54,510 nt of DNA from Flavobacteriaceae bacterium (GTDB lineage Bacteria > Bacteroidota > Bacteroidia > Flavobacteriales > Flavobacteriaceae): NCBI GenBank assembly GCA_029243385.1, contig JAQWSC010000013.1:1-54510 (forward strand), in the 5' to 3' direction. Made by a program: the position numbers and the translations under genes. Within the stretch, counting starts at the first letter, position 1. Each line of letters opens with the position of its first letter. Of the stretch, positions 37,238 to 46,334 are shown one piece after another. The notes below the pieces were generated by a model. The model saw only the letters and a list, made by a program, of their open reading frames with translations. It did not search any database and was not told the origin of the DNA.

Positions 37238-38389
37238 ATGGTACACCTACACCCATTTTCAGCATATCATGTAGCTCCCAATCAAGCCAAGGAGTTTGTT
37301 TCACTTCCTATTGATCTCTACAATTCTTCTCAAATCGATAATACAATTGACACCTACCCTCATTCATTTTTGAGTATAATTCAACCCAATCTAAAAGAAG
37401 ATTTCAAAAACATTCGGAAACGTTTTCTTACATCTCCTTATTTAAAACAAGATCTAACTCCCTCATTTTATGTATATGAAATTGTTGAAAATGCTACTGT
37501 TTGCAAAGGGATAATAGCGGGTGTTTCTTGCAACAAAGATTCTAAGGAATTTGTACTGCCTCATGAAAACACCTTGAAAAAACGCGAAAAACTCTTTGAA
37601 AAATACCTAAAAACCGTTCGATTCAACGCCGAACCCGTTTTATTGGCTTTCGAAGATTCAAAATCGATTGAACATTTGATAGATGCCTACTCCAAAAAGA
37701 CTCCGTTTTACGATTTTACTTTTTACGATCAAAGACATCGTTTGTGGAAAATTTCTGACACCTATCAAGTAACATCATTAGTTGCCGCCTTTAATAAAGA
37801 ATCAAAATTATACATTGCAGACGGACACCATCGGTGGGCTTCGTCTTCAAGGGTTTCTAAATCATCTTCAAATCAAGAGGCACAATATTGTATGTGTTTT
37901 TTGCTGCCCACTTCATCGTTACAACTGGACAGTTTTTATAGAATAATTGATATTTCTGATCTATTGAACGGAAAAGAATTTTTAAAACGCTTGTCAGATT
38001 CGTTTGCTGTTTATTCTACAACATCTTACCAAACGCCAAGAAACAAAAACTCGTTTAGTTTTTATGTAAACGGAAGTTGGTATGCTGCTGATTACCCGAA
38101 AAATACATCGTTAAACTCTGTGGAATTGTTGCATGAAAAAATAATTAAACCCATTCTAGGTATTGAAGATTTTAGAAAAAACCCATGTATAGAATACGGA
38201 TACTCACAACGCCCAAATAAAGAGATTGAGAAAAAAACCAAACAAGAGTCCGACTTTTTGGGTATTACACATTTTCCGATTAATTTTGACGAGATAAGAA
38301 GCAACGCAGATCAAGGTATTATGCTGCCTCCCAAAAGCAGTTTTATACAGCCAAAATTACCTAGCGGATTGCTTTTACATGCATGGTAG
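37238..38389 (+). CDS. DUF1015 family protein
   Basis: 383 residues from ATG 37238 (an alternative start at 37214 overlaps the preceding gene and adds eight residues). The start VHLHPFSAYHVAPNQAKEFVSLPIDL and the conserved IAGVSCNKD, VLPHENTLKKREKLFEKYLKTVRFNAEPVLLAF, and IADGHHRWASS motifs identify DUF1015. The HHR motif is suggestive of a phosphate or nucleotide site; I would not go beyond family level. In many bacteria DUF1015 genes sit near serine-pathway genes; here the serine genes are elsewhere in the window. Confidence 0.9.
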   Translation: MVHLHPFSAYHVAPNQAKEFVSLPIDLYNSSQIDNTIDTYPHSFLSIIQPNLKEDFKNIRKRFLTSPYLKQDLTPSFYVYEIVENATVCKGIIAGVSCNKDSKEFVLPHENTLKKREKLFEKYLKTVRFNAEPVLLAFEDSKSIEHLIDAYSKKTPFYDFTFYDQRHRLWKISDTYQVTSLVAAFNKESKLYIADGHHRWASSSRVSKSSSNQEAQYCMCFLLPTSSLQLDSFYRIIDISDLLNGKEFLKRLSDSFAVYSTTSYQTPRNKNSFSFYVNGSWYAADYPKNTSLNSVELLHEKIIKPILGIEDFRKNPCIEYGYSQRPNKEIEKKTKQESDFLGITHFPINFDEIRSNADQGIMLPPKSSFIQPKLPSGLLLHAW

Positions 38390-38398
38390 AAAACACAA

Positions 38399-39061
38399 AT
38401 GAGTATTCAAAAAAACTTAGAATTTTTAAAAAGTCAACTTTCAGAGGGAATTGATTTGGTAGCAGTTTCCAAAACAAAACCCATTGAGGACATCCTCAAA
38501 GCATACGAGGTAGGTCATCGCATTTTTGGGGAGAACAAAATTCAAGAAATGACCCAAAAGCAAGAATTGCTTCCAAAAGATATTCAGTGGCACATGATTG
38601 GGCATGTGCAACGAAACAAAGTCAAGTACATGGCTTCTTACGTTAGTTTGATTCATGGAGTTGACAGTCTAAAACTTTTAAGAGAAATCAACAAACAGGC
38701 CTTAAAAAACAAACGTGTTATAGACTGCTTGTTACAGGTACATATTGCTCAAGAAAGTTCAAAATTTGGTTTTGATGCTAACGAAATAAACGCTGTTTTT
38801 GATGAATTGAAAGAAAATACTTTATCCAATATTCGGGTAGTGGGTTTGATGGGAATGGCTAGTTTTACTGAAAACAAAGATCAAGTAAAAGAAGAATTTT
38901 TATCCTTAAAAAAAACATATGATATCCATCAAAGCAGTCAAAAATTATCAATTCTATCGATGGGTATGAGTGGCGATTATGAACTCGCCATTGCCTGTGG
39001 TAGCAACATGATTCGTGTAGGAAGCCGAATATTTGGAGAACGAAACACCCCGCCTTTATAG
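38399..39061 (+). CDS. yggS: YggS/PROSC-type PLP homeostasis protein
   Basis: 220 residues, a single-domain PLP-binding TIM barrel. Key features are VAVSKTKPIEDILKAYEVGHRIFGENKIQEM (PLP lysine in SKTK), WHMIGHVQRNKVKYM, and LSMGMSGDYELAIACGSNMIRVGSRIFGER. These proteins balance cellular pyridoxal phosphate and have no known enzyme activity. It starts nine bases after DUF1015, and its stop shares one base with the GTG of the next gene (TAGTG), so translation is coupled. Confidence 0.95.
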   Translation: MSIQKNLEFLKSQLSEGIDLVAVSKTKPIEDILKAYEVGHRIFGENKIQEMTQKQELLPKDIQWHMIGHVQRNKVKYMASYVSLIHGVDSLKLLREINKQALKNKRVIDCLLQVHIAQESSKFGFDANEINAVFDELKENTLSNIRVVGLMGMASFTENKDQVKEEFLSLKKTYDIHQSSQKLSILSMGMSGDYELAIACGSNMIRVGSRIFGERNTPPL

Positions 39062-40428
39062 TGTATGCCATTCTTGATATAGAAACCACTGGAGGTAAAT
39101 TTGACGAAGAAGGAATTACCGAAATAGCCATTTATCAATTTGATGGACATCAAATTACGGATCAATTTGTGAGTCTAGTCAATCCCGAAAAACCGATTCA
39201 GCCCTTTGTAGTCAATCTTACTAAGATTACACAAAAAATGCTAGTAAACGCTCCCAAATTTTATGAGGTTGCCAAGCGGATTGTTGAAATCACTACCGAT
39301 TGTGTAGTTGTAGCACACAATGCCTCCTTTGATTACCGAATTTTACAAACAGAATTTAGACGATTAGGGTTCGAATTTAACAGATCTTCATTGTGTACCG
39401 TTTCACTTTCTAAGAAACTGATTCCTGAAATGAAATCCTACAAATTAGGCAAACTGGTTCGTTCTTTAGGAATACCTATCAGTGACCGCCACCGAGCTTC
39501 TGGAGATGCCAAAGCAACAGTTGAATTGTTTAAAATATTGTTGTCAAAAGACATTGACAAACAAATCATAAAAACACATTTAAAAAACAATATAGAAACA
39601 GCTTTGTCAGGTAAGTTTTTAGAAATGCTAACTGATTTGCCTACCACAACGGGTGTGTATTATTTGCACAATGAAAAAGGAGATGTTATTTATATCGGTA
39701 AAGGAAACGATATCAAAAAACGAGTGCGACAACATCTTACTGGAACAAACAGAAAGTCCCTAAGAATACAATTAGAGATTGCAGGAGTCACTTTTGAAGA
39801 AACAGGAAGTGAGTTGATTGCTTTGCTCAAAGAAAATGATGAAATCAAAAGGCATAAGCCCAAAAACAATAGAGCACTCAAAAACTCGATGATGAAATTG
39901 GGTGTTCTTTCAGAGGTCAATCCTAATGGATATATCGCATTGAAATTGACTAAGTACTCCGATTTAGAAAAATACCACGCCGAATTTAAAAACTTGAATG
40001 AAGCCAGGCGAGTATTGTTTCATTTTACTGAAAAACACAATCTTTGCCAACGGCTTACACAAGTTGATCCCGGTGACGATGCTTGCTTTAATGTTTCGAT
40101 AAACAAATGTTTGGGGGCCTGTAAAGCAGAAGAACCTTCTGAAAATTACAACAAAAGAATTCTTCAATTGTTCGAAGAATTTAAATTTCCATATTCCGAC
40201 ATGGTAGTCATTGACAAAGGACGAGCTGTTGATGAACGCAGTGTAATTCTTATAGAAAATGATAATTTTATGGGGTATGGCTATGTCAATTTAAATCATC
40301 AAATCAGTAATATTGAAATTCTTCGTTCGCTGATTCGACCCATGAAAAACAATCGGGACGCAAGGCATATCATTCAACGTTATTTGCGAAAATCGAAGTC
40401 CCTAAAAATCATTAAATTGAACCCATAA
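39061..40428 (+). CDS. DnaQ-type exonuclease fused to GIY-YIG/UvrC-like endonuclease
   Basis: 455 residues from GTG 39061. The N-terminal 165 residues are a DEDD 3'-5' exonuclease (DIETTGG with Asp and Glu, HNASFDYRIL, HRASGDAKATVEL). From about 200 to 280 there is a GIY-YIG nuclease: GVYYLHNEKGDVIYIGKGNDIKKRVRQH with GSELIALLKENDEIKRHKP. The C-terminal region carries a UvrC-type Cys patch CFNVSINKCLGACKA. Such polypeptides are known as DNA polymerase III epsilon-like/Cho-like proteins in several phyla. The likely role is incision and trimming in repair. It is part of the six-gene run and starts with a one-base overlap with yggS. Confidence 0.9.
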   Translation: MYAILDIETTGGKFDEEGITEIAIYQFDGHQITDQFVSLVNPEKPIQPFVVNLTKITQKMLVNAPKFYEVAKRIVEITTDCVVVAHNASFDYRILQTEFRRLGFEFNRSSLCTVSLSKKLIPEMKSYKLGKLVRSLGIPISDRHRASGDAKATVELFKILLSKDIDKQIIKTHLKNNIETALSGKFLEMLTDLPTTTGVYYLHNEKGDVIYIGKGNDIKKRVRQHLTGTNRKSLRIQLEIAGVTFEETGSELIALLKENDEIKRHKPKNNRALKNSMMKLGVLSEVNPNGYIALKLTKYSDLEKYHAEFKNLNEARRVLFHFTEKHNLCQRLTQVDPGDDACFNVSINKCLGACKAEEPSENYNKRILQLFEEFKFPYSDMVVIDKGRAVDERSVILIENDNFMGYGYVNLNHQISNIEILRSLIRPMKNNRDARHIIQRYLRKSKSLKIIKLNP

Positions 40429-40437
40429 TCGCATACT

Positions 40438-41244
40438 GTGACTCTCAAAAACAAACTACACGAAATTATTTATGAAGCTGACACCAAAGCAGGCAAAGCT
40501 TTTGATGTCGTATTGTTCTTTTTAATTGTATCAAGTGTTGTATTGGTAATGCTAGAAAGTGTACCTTCAATTGATGCTCAATATCATAAACAACTCAACA
40601 TTGCCGAATGGGTAATTACCCTGTTTTTTTCCATTGAATATATTTTACGAATAGGAGTCGTAAAGCGACCATGGAAATATATTGTTAGCTTTTACGGAAT
40701 CATCGATTTTCTCTCTATTTTACCAAAATATATTTCATTAATTATTGGGGGTGCACAAGGATTGGCAGTGTTGAGAGCCATTCGACTGCTTCGTGTTTTT
40801 AGGGTTTTAAAGCTCACACGATTCATTGGAGAGTCTCGATACTTACTGCTAGCTTTACGAAAAAGTCGTCCTAAAATTATGGTCTTTTTATTTACCGTTT
40901 TTCTTCTCTGTATTATTTTGGGGTCGGTAATGTATTTGATTGAAGGAGAAAAAGGCGGTTTTACGAGCATTCCTAGAAGTGTTTATTGGTGCATTGTAAC
41001 CATGACCACTGTGGGTTATGGCGATATTGCTCCGATTACTCCTCTAGGACAGGCCTTTGCTTCTGTGATTATGATTTTAGGATATGGAATCATCGCTGTT
41101 CCTACCGGTATTATTGGAGTTGAAATTGCCCAAGCTAAAAAGGTAGAAACCAATACACAAAGCTGTAAGCACTGTTTGGAGTCATACCATTTAGATGATG
41201 CAAAACATTGTCATCAATGCGGAAAAATACTGAACAATGAGTAA
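40438..41244 (+). CDS. Voltage-sensor type potassium channel with C-terminal zinc ribbon
   Basis: 268 residues from GTG 40438. Six membrane segments: S1 (about 20-40), S2 (53-75), S3 (80-103), an Arg-rich S4 (RAIRLLRVFRVLKLTRF, 108-127), S5 (142-163) and S6 (198-222). The selectivity filter is TVGYGD at about 190-195. This is a Kv-like channel. After S6 the soluble tail carries CKHC at about 242 and CHQC at about 258, a compact zinc ribbon replacing the usual cytosolic regulatory domains (no RCK or cyclic-nucleotide domain). The gene overlaps miaA by 8 bases, so their translation is coupled. Confidence 0.88.
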   Translation: MTLKNKLHEIIYEADTKAGKAFDVVLFFLIVSSVVLVMLESVPSIDAQYHKQLNIAEWVITLFFSIEYILRIGVVKRPWKYIVSFYGIIDFLSILPKYISLIIGGAQGLAVLRAIRLLRVFRVLKLTRFIGESRYLLLALRKSRPKIMVFLFTVFLLCIILGSVMYLIEGEKGGFTSIPRSVYWCIVTMTTVGYGDIAPITPLGQAFASVIMILGYGIIAVPTGIIGVEIAQAKKVETNTQSCKHCLESYHLDDAKHCHQCGKILNNE

Positions 41245-42130
41245 GCGATTGATTACGCTTTCAGGACCCACTGGAATTGGAAAAACAGCGTTGGCAATTG
41301 AATTGGCGCAACATTACAACACCGAAATCATTTCATGTGATTCACGTCAGTTTTATAAAGAAATGTCCATCGGAACTGCCGTTCCCTCCATGGAGGATCT
41401 TAAGAGCATTCCTCATCATTTTATCCAGCATCTTAGTATTCACGATAATTACTCAGTTGGAACTTTCGAAAAAGAGGCTTTGCAATTAATAGATATATTG
41501 TTTCAAAAATTCGATACACTTATTCTTGTCGGAGGTTCGGGATTATACATGAATGCTGTTATTCATGGAATGGATTCGTTTCCTGAGGTGCCTAAAAAAA
41601 TTCGTGAGGAATTAAACGCTGCTTATCAAGAAAAAGGAATTGAATATCTTCAAAATGAATTTTTAAAGTGGGATCCTATTTATTCACAACAAATTGACCC
41701 AAACAACCCACACAGATTGATCCGAGCTCTCGAAGTTTGTATTGCCTCAGGAAAACCTTACTCCTCGTTTTTGAATCAGCCTAAACAACCCCGAACGTTT
41801 GAAGTTCTTTCCTTTGCTTTGAATGCTCCCAGAGACTGGCTCTATCAACGAATCAACAAGCGGGTTGATATCATGTTTGAAAAAGGATTGGTAGAGGAAG
41901 CCAAAAGTCTTTTTCCGCTAAAACATCTAAATGCACTTCAAACTGTTGGCTATAAGGAGTTGTTTTTGTATTTTGAGGGAGTACATTCCTTAGAATTTGC
42001 CAAAGAGGAAATAAAAAAGAATACCCGAAGATATGCCAAACGGCAGCTCACTTGGATTCGGAACAAGAAAACCATCGAGGTAATTTCATGTGACAATTCA
42101 CTGTCCAAAATTGTTTCAAAAACAAACTAA
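41237..42130 (+). CDS. miaA: tRNA dimethylallyltransferase
   Basis: 297 residues. It adds a dimethylallyl group to A37 of tRNAs reading U-starting codons. GPTGIGKTALAIELA (P-loop), CDSRQFYKEMSIGTA, GTFEKEA, VGGSGLYMNAVIHG, and QTVGYKELFLYFEG are standard, and the C-terminal RRYAKRQLTWIRN contacts tRNA. Start ATG at 41237 lies within the end of the channel gene. Confidence 0.97.
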   Translation: MSKRLITLSGPTGIGKTALAIELAQHYNTEIISCDSRQFYKEMSIGTAVPSMEDLKSIPHHFIQHLSIHDNYSVGTFEKEALQLIDILFQKFDTLILVGGSGLYMNAVIHGMDSFPEVPKKIREELNAAYQEKGIEYLQNEFLKWDPIYSQQIDPNNPHRLIRALEVCIASGKPYSSFLNQPKQPRTFEVLSFALNAPRDWLYQRINKRVDIMFEKGLVEEAKSLFPLKHLNALQTVGYKELFLYFEGVHSLEFAKEEIKKNTRRYAKRQLTWIRNKKTIEVISCDNSLSKIVSKTN

Positions 42131-42180
42131 ATATTGGCATAATTATTGTTATTATCGAACAGACCCTAATTGAACATATC

Positions 42181-43386
42181 ATGTCAAATTCAAAATATTA
42201 CTTACTTGTCTTCCTTCTTATAGTAAGTGCCTGCACCACTGATGAAGAGATTACAGATGCTCCAAAAGAACAACATAAAAACTAGGTTCTAGTAGATGCT
42301 GAAATAGTTAAAAAAATTAGCAGTACAGAAATTGATCTACTTTTTAAAAATGCAATTGAGTTAGCAGGGATTTCTGAAGAACTCGTTCCACCACTACAAT
42401 TTAAGGGCATTACTGTTTATAAACTTACCTACAAAACTTCGTATCCGGGAATGTCAGATAAGATAATTGCCTCAGGGGCACTCGTTATACCCGATGATAG
42501 CAAAAACAACTCCATCATTTCATACCAGCACGGAACCATAACCGACCCAAAGCATGCGCCATCATTTTCTAGCGAAACAGCTAGCAACGGTTTTGCTGCC
42601 TTAATGGCATCATTAGGATTTTATGTTTCTGTTCCTGATTATTTGGGATATGGTGAAACCGCAAACCTTCACCACCCCTACGAACACGGTGAAAGTTTAG
42701 CTACAGCATCTTACGATATGATCTTAGCATCGAGAGAGTTTATTGCTTCAAACGAATACGGCGTAGGAGACAAATTGTTTTTAACGGGCTATTCTGAAGG
42801 TGGCTATGCCACTATGGCGCTGCATCAATACATAGAAGAAAAAGGGGATTTAACCGTTACTGCAAGTGCTCCAGCAGCAGGAGCTTACAACAAATCAGAG
42901 TTAGCTTCGGAAATTATTTCAAAAGACGAACCACTTCCGTTTATTCGCAACTATTTATGGGTGTTAGACACCTACAATTGGGTTCACAAAATCAATAAGC
43001 CTTGGTCATACTTCATCAACGAACCTTATGCGTCAAATATTGACCCCAACAACCCGTTGAGTGTCTTTGATGCTGAATTAGATTCGAATCCTAGCAAATT
43101 ATTTACAGAATCGTTTAGAAACGAAATTTCAAGCGAAGAAACATCTTCTTTTAAAATGGCTTTGAAAGAAAACGATCGATTTGATTGGAAAGCAAACGCC
43201 AAAGTGAGATTGTATTATGGAACTAAAGATGACTTTGTGTATCCGTTGAATTCTACCTCTGCACACAAAGCCATGAAAGAAAAAGGGAGTGTTGTAGAAT
43301 TGTTTCCTTTTGAAGGAAAAAATCATTTTACAGCCGTTAACGACTACAGTATCGGGGTTTTAATTTGGTTTTTATCCCAAAAATAG
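42181..43386 (+). pseudogene. Lipase/esterase-type secreted lipoprotein gene with internal TAG
   Basis: From ATG 42181 the frame encodes a lipoprotein signal (YYLLVFLLIVSAC, lipobox Cys18), then stops at codon 35 (TAG, 42283-42285), but continues open in the same frame to 43386. The downstream part (from the internal ATG at 42451, 311 residues) is a complete alpha/beta hydrolase of the secretory-lipase type: GYSEGG nucleophile elbow, GTKDDFVYP with the Asp, and GKNHF with the His. Codons 36-90 are also protein-like (DLLFKNAIELAGISEELVPPLQF). One base change would restore it. It is either a recent pseudogene, a read error or a stop read-through. It is not in the miaA run's reading frame and lies 50 bases after it. 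Confidence 0.75.
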
Positions 43387-43395
43387 TGAAACCCT

Positions 43396-44340
43396 TTAAG
43401 AGAAATACGAGTTGAGATTGGATTGAATACGCTCCTGAATATTTTGAGTATCTTCCTTAACAAAGGTCTTACCCGTGATGTTTTCATATAATTCAATATA
43501 TCGGTCGGAAACCGATTGAACATAGCTATCAGACATCGTTGGCACTAATTGTCCGTCAAGACCTTGAAAATTATTGGAAATCAACCATTGTCTTACAAAT
43601 TCTTTAGACAATTGTTTTTGCGGCTCACCCCTATCCTGACGCATTTGATAGCCATCGGCATAAAAATAACGTGAAGAATCTGGGGTATGAATTTCGTCTA
43701 TCAAAACAATTTGACCGTCTTTATTTTTCCCAAATTCATATTTGGTATCCACCAATATAAGTCCTTGTTTGGAGGCCAATTCGGTTCCTCGTTGAAATAA
43801 AGAGCTTGTATATGTCGCCAATTGAGCGTAGTCATCTGCAGAAACAACGCCACGAGCAATTATATCTTCCTCGGAAATATCTTCATCATGGTCGCCCATT
43901 TCAGCCTTGGTTGCTGGGGTAATAATTGGAATTGGAAATCGATCGTTTTCCTTCATGCCTTCTGGCATTGCTACCCCACAAAGTGTTCGAATACCCTTAG
44001 AGTATTCTCTGGCGGCATGTCCTGAGAGGTATCCTCTAATTACCATTTCAATTTTAAAAGGCTCACAAAGTTGTCCAATAGAAACATTCGGATCAGGAGT
44101 TGCAATGAGCCAATTGGGAACAATGTCTTCGGTAGCTTTCATCATCTGAGTTGCAATCTGATTTAGAATTTGACCTTTGAAAGGAATGCCTTTGGGCATT
44201 ACGACATCAAAAGCAGACAAGCGATCGGTGGCAACCATTACCAAAATATCGTTTTCTAAAGAGTAAACTTCGCGAACTTTTCCAGTATATTTTGAAAGCT
44301 GACCAGGCAGTTGAAAATGGGTTTCCATCAAAGTATTCAT
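43396..44340 (-). CDS. purC: Phosphoribosylaminoimidazole-succinocarboxamide synthase
   Basis: 314 residues. It joins aspartate to CAIR in purine synthesis. [89 protein letters not shown] and the long C-terminal extension typical of the eukaryote-like/Bacteroidota SAICAR synthetases are present. It is co-oriented with phoH, 11 bases downstream of it. Confidence 0.97.
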   Translation of the reverse strand: MNTLMETHFQLPGQLSKYTGKVREVYSLENDILVMVATDRLSAFDVVMPKGIPFKGQILNQIATQMMKATEDIVPNWLIATPDPNVSIGQLCEPFKIEMVIRGYLSGHAAREYSKGIRTLCGVAMPEGMKENDRFPIPIITPATKAEMGDHDEDISEEDIIARGVVSADDYAQLATYTSSLFQRGTELASKQGLILVDTKYEFGKNKDGQIVLIDEIHTPDSSRYFYADGYQMRQDRGEPQKQLSKEFVRQWLISNNFQGLDGQLVPTMSDSYVQSVSDRYIELYENITGKTFVKEDTQNIQERIQSNLNSYFS

Positions 44341-44351
44341 GCGTTGAAAGT

Positions 44352-45305
44352 TTAACTATTGTGTTCTGTTTTTTTATAAGCATCTATGACTTTACGAACC
44401 AAGCGATGGCGAATAACGTCGGATTCGTTCAAATAAACCATTCCAATGCCATCAATATCTTTTAAAACAAGAACAGCCTCTTTCAAACCTGAAATAACCC
44501 TTCTGGGAAGATCAATTTGTCCTGGATCGCCTGTAATCATAAATTTGGCGTTACAACCCATTCGAGTCAAAAACATCTTCATTTGGTTGTGAGTTGCATT
44601 TTGAGCTTCGTCAAGAATAACAAAAGCATCATCTAATGTTCTACCACGCATAAAAGCCATCGGAGCTATTTGTACGACACCTGTTTCGAGATAATGGGCT
44701 AATTTTTCTGCTGGAATCATATCTCTAAGTGCATCGTAAAGAGGCTGCATATAAGGATCCAACTTTTCTTTCATGTCACCTGGGAGAAATCCCAAGTTTT
44801 CGCCTGCTTCTACTGCAGGACGCGTTAATATGATTTTACGAACTTGTTTTTCTTTAAGCGCTTTAACAGCTAACGCAACACAAGTATAGGTTTTCCCAGT
44901 ACCTGCAGGACCAATCGCAAAAACCATATCGTTCTGTTGCAACGACTCAACAATTCGAATTTGATTGGCAGTTTGTGCTTTGATAATTTTTCCGTTCACG
45001 CCATGCATAATGGGTTGAGCAGCAGAGGAAGACTCTAGAAGAGCATCTTCTGGATTGGAGGTAATTATCCGCTCAATGGTGTGCTTGTCTAGTGAATTGT
45101 ATTTACCAAAATGGGCTACCAAACGATCCATTTGCTTTTCAAACTCTTCCAAAATGGAAGGCTCTCCATAGGCTTTGACTTTGTTTCCTCGGGCAACTAT
45201 TTTAAGTTTTGGAAAATAGGTTTTTAAAAGATCAATGTTCAAATTTTGACTCCCAAAAAATTCTCTGGGGTTAACTTCAGTCAGTTCGAGAATGAGTTCG
45301 TTCAA
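44352..45305 (-). CDS. ybeZ: PhoH family protein (PhoH/YbeZ-like ATPase)
   Basis: 317 residues. A RecA-like ATPase with [50 protein letters not shown], then [31 protein letters not shown] and [19 protein letters not shown]. An N-terminal region precedes it as in YbeZ. The function is linked to ribosome and RNA metabolism, usually next to YbeY, which is not here. It is upstream of purC and divergent from the SAM hydroxide adenosyltransferase gene; the -7-like element TAAATTTG is at 45357-45364 on minus. Confidence 0.95.
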   Translation of the reverse strand: MNELILELTEVNPREFFGSQNLNIDLLKTYFPKLKIVARGNKVKAYGEPSILEEFEKQMDRLVAHFGKYNSLDKHTIERIITSNPEDALLESSSAAQPIMHGVNGKIIKAQTANQIRIVESLQQNDMVFAIGPAGTGKTYTCVALAVKALKEKQVRKIILTRPAVEAGENLGFLPGDMKEKLDPYMQPLYDALRDMIPAEKLAHYLETGVVQIAPMAFMRGRTLDDAFVILDEAQNATHNQMKMFLTRMGCNAKFMITGDPGQIDLPRRVISGLKEAVLVLKDIDGIGMVYLNESDVIRHRLVRKVIDAYKKTEHNS

Positions 45306-45320
45306 ATGGTTCTAATTAAG

Positions 45321-45352
45321 TTGTTCTTCTCAAGATGTTTTTGGTAACTTTG
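45321..45352 (+). promoter_or_regulatory. Promoter of the SAM hydroxide adenosyltransferase gene
   Basis: TTG (45321-45323), 21 bases, TAACTTTG (45345-45352). A 60-base leader follows, in which ACATTTTT (45398-45405) and AAAAATGT (45408-45415) form a palindrome that covers the ATG. Confidence 0.5.
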
Positions 45353-45356
45353 TGAA

Positions 45357-45364
45357 CAAATTTA
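45357..45364 (-). promoter_or_regulatory. -7 promoter element for phoH
   Basis: CAAATTTA on plus is TAAATTTG on minus, matching TAnnTTTG, with a leader of about 45 bases to the phoH start. No clear -33 box. Confidence 0.4.
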
Positions 45365-45411
45365 CATTTTTTTGATTTTGAATCATAAAAAATAAATACA
45401 TTTTTGTAAAA

Positions 45412-46242
45412 ATGTCTATAATAACATTAACTACTGATTTTGGATACAAAGACCACTTTGTAAGTGCTGTTAAAGGCGCTATTCATTGTGAATTAAAAGA
45501 TCCTAAAATAATAGACATTTCTCACAATATTTCTCCATTCAATATTGTCGAGGGAGCCTATGTTTTACAAAATGCTTTCGTAAACTTTCCCAAGGGAAGC
45601 ATTCATATTATTGGTATTGATTCCGAAAAAAGCCCTGAAAATCAACACATTGCAATGTTATTAGAGGGGCATTATTTTATATGCGCTAACAATGGAATTA
45701 TGTCGCTAATTGCAGCTCAAGTCACACCTGCCAAAGTAGTAGAAATAGACATACACGATGCGATTCAGTCCAATTTTACGGTATTGGATGTTTTTGTAAA
45801 AGTCGCTGCGCATATTTCTCGTGGAGGCACTTTAGATGTTATTGGAAAGCCTTTAAAAGAATTGAAAGTATTGGTGGACATTACTCCAAAAATAAACGAA
45901 CAAAGCACTATCATTAAGGGAAGTGTGTTATATGTTGACAACTATGGAAACGTAATTACCAACATTCGAAAAAGCACCTTTCAAGAAATTGGAAAATCAA
46001 GGTCTTTTACTGTGAATGCTCGCAACCATCAATTCAACATTATTCATTCGTGCTACAGTGATGCTATTCGGTTCGATATTCCAAAATCACAACGGGAAGA
46101 AGATGGAAAAAGATTGGCGCTGTTTAATTCGGCTGGATATCTGGAATTAGCAATCTACAAAAGCAATCCCCAAACCAGCGGAAGTGCTAGTAGTTTGTTT
46201 GGTTTGAACTACAGAGATGCTGTAACAATTACGTTTGATTAA
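45412..46242 (+). CDS. SAM hydroxide adenosyltransferase (DUF62 family)
   Basis: 276 residues. IITLTTDFGYKDHFVSAVKGAI (N-terminal Asp motif), DISHNISPFNIVEGAYVLQNAF, HIIGIDSE, and the two-domain layout of PF01887 are clear. Members hydrolyse SAM to adenosine and methionine using water/hydroxide; relatives are the fluorinase and chlorinase, but the insertion loop and halide-site residues of those enzymes are not suggested here. It lies 92 bases upstream of dnaN on the same strand. Confidence 0.92.
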   Translation: MSIITLTTDFGYKDHFVSAVKGAIHCELKDPKIIDISHNISPFNIVEGAYVLQNAFVNFPKGSIHIIGIDSEKSPENQHIAMLLEGHYFICANNGIMSLIAAQVTPAKVVEIDIHDAIQSNFTVLDVFVKVAAHISRGGTLDVIGKPLKELKVLVDITPKINEQSTIIKGSVLYVDNYGNVITNIRKSTFQEIGKSRSFTVNARNHQFNIIHSCYSDAIRFDIPKSQREEDGKRLALFNSAGYLELAIYKSNPQTSGSASSLFGLNYRDAVTITFD

Positions 46243-46303
46243 AATAATCAACAACATCTTCAAACTGTTAATAAGTTTGTTTCTGTTTGCAAAGTCTTTA
46301 CAA

Positions 46304-46311
46304 TATCTTTG
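46304..46311 (+). promoter_or_regulatory. dnaN promoter -7 element
   Basis: TATCTTTG matches TAnnTTTG exactly and ends 23 bases before the dnaN ATG. TTTG occurs 14 bases upstream (46286-46289) and 24 upstream (46276-46279), neither at ideal spacing. Confidence 0.5.
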
Positions 46312-46334
46312 TAAGTATCGAAAAACATTTACGT

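Noticed and set aside
45412-46242. Fluorinase or chlorinase
   Set aside because: Sequence follows the common DUF62 hydroxide adenosyltransferase form, without a natural-product gene context.
46287-46334. In-frame extension of dnaN upstream of 46335
   Set aside because: It overlaps the TATCTTTG promoter element and is unlike the family N-terminus.
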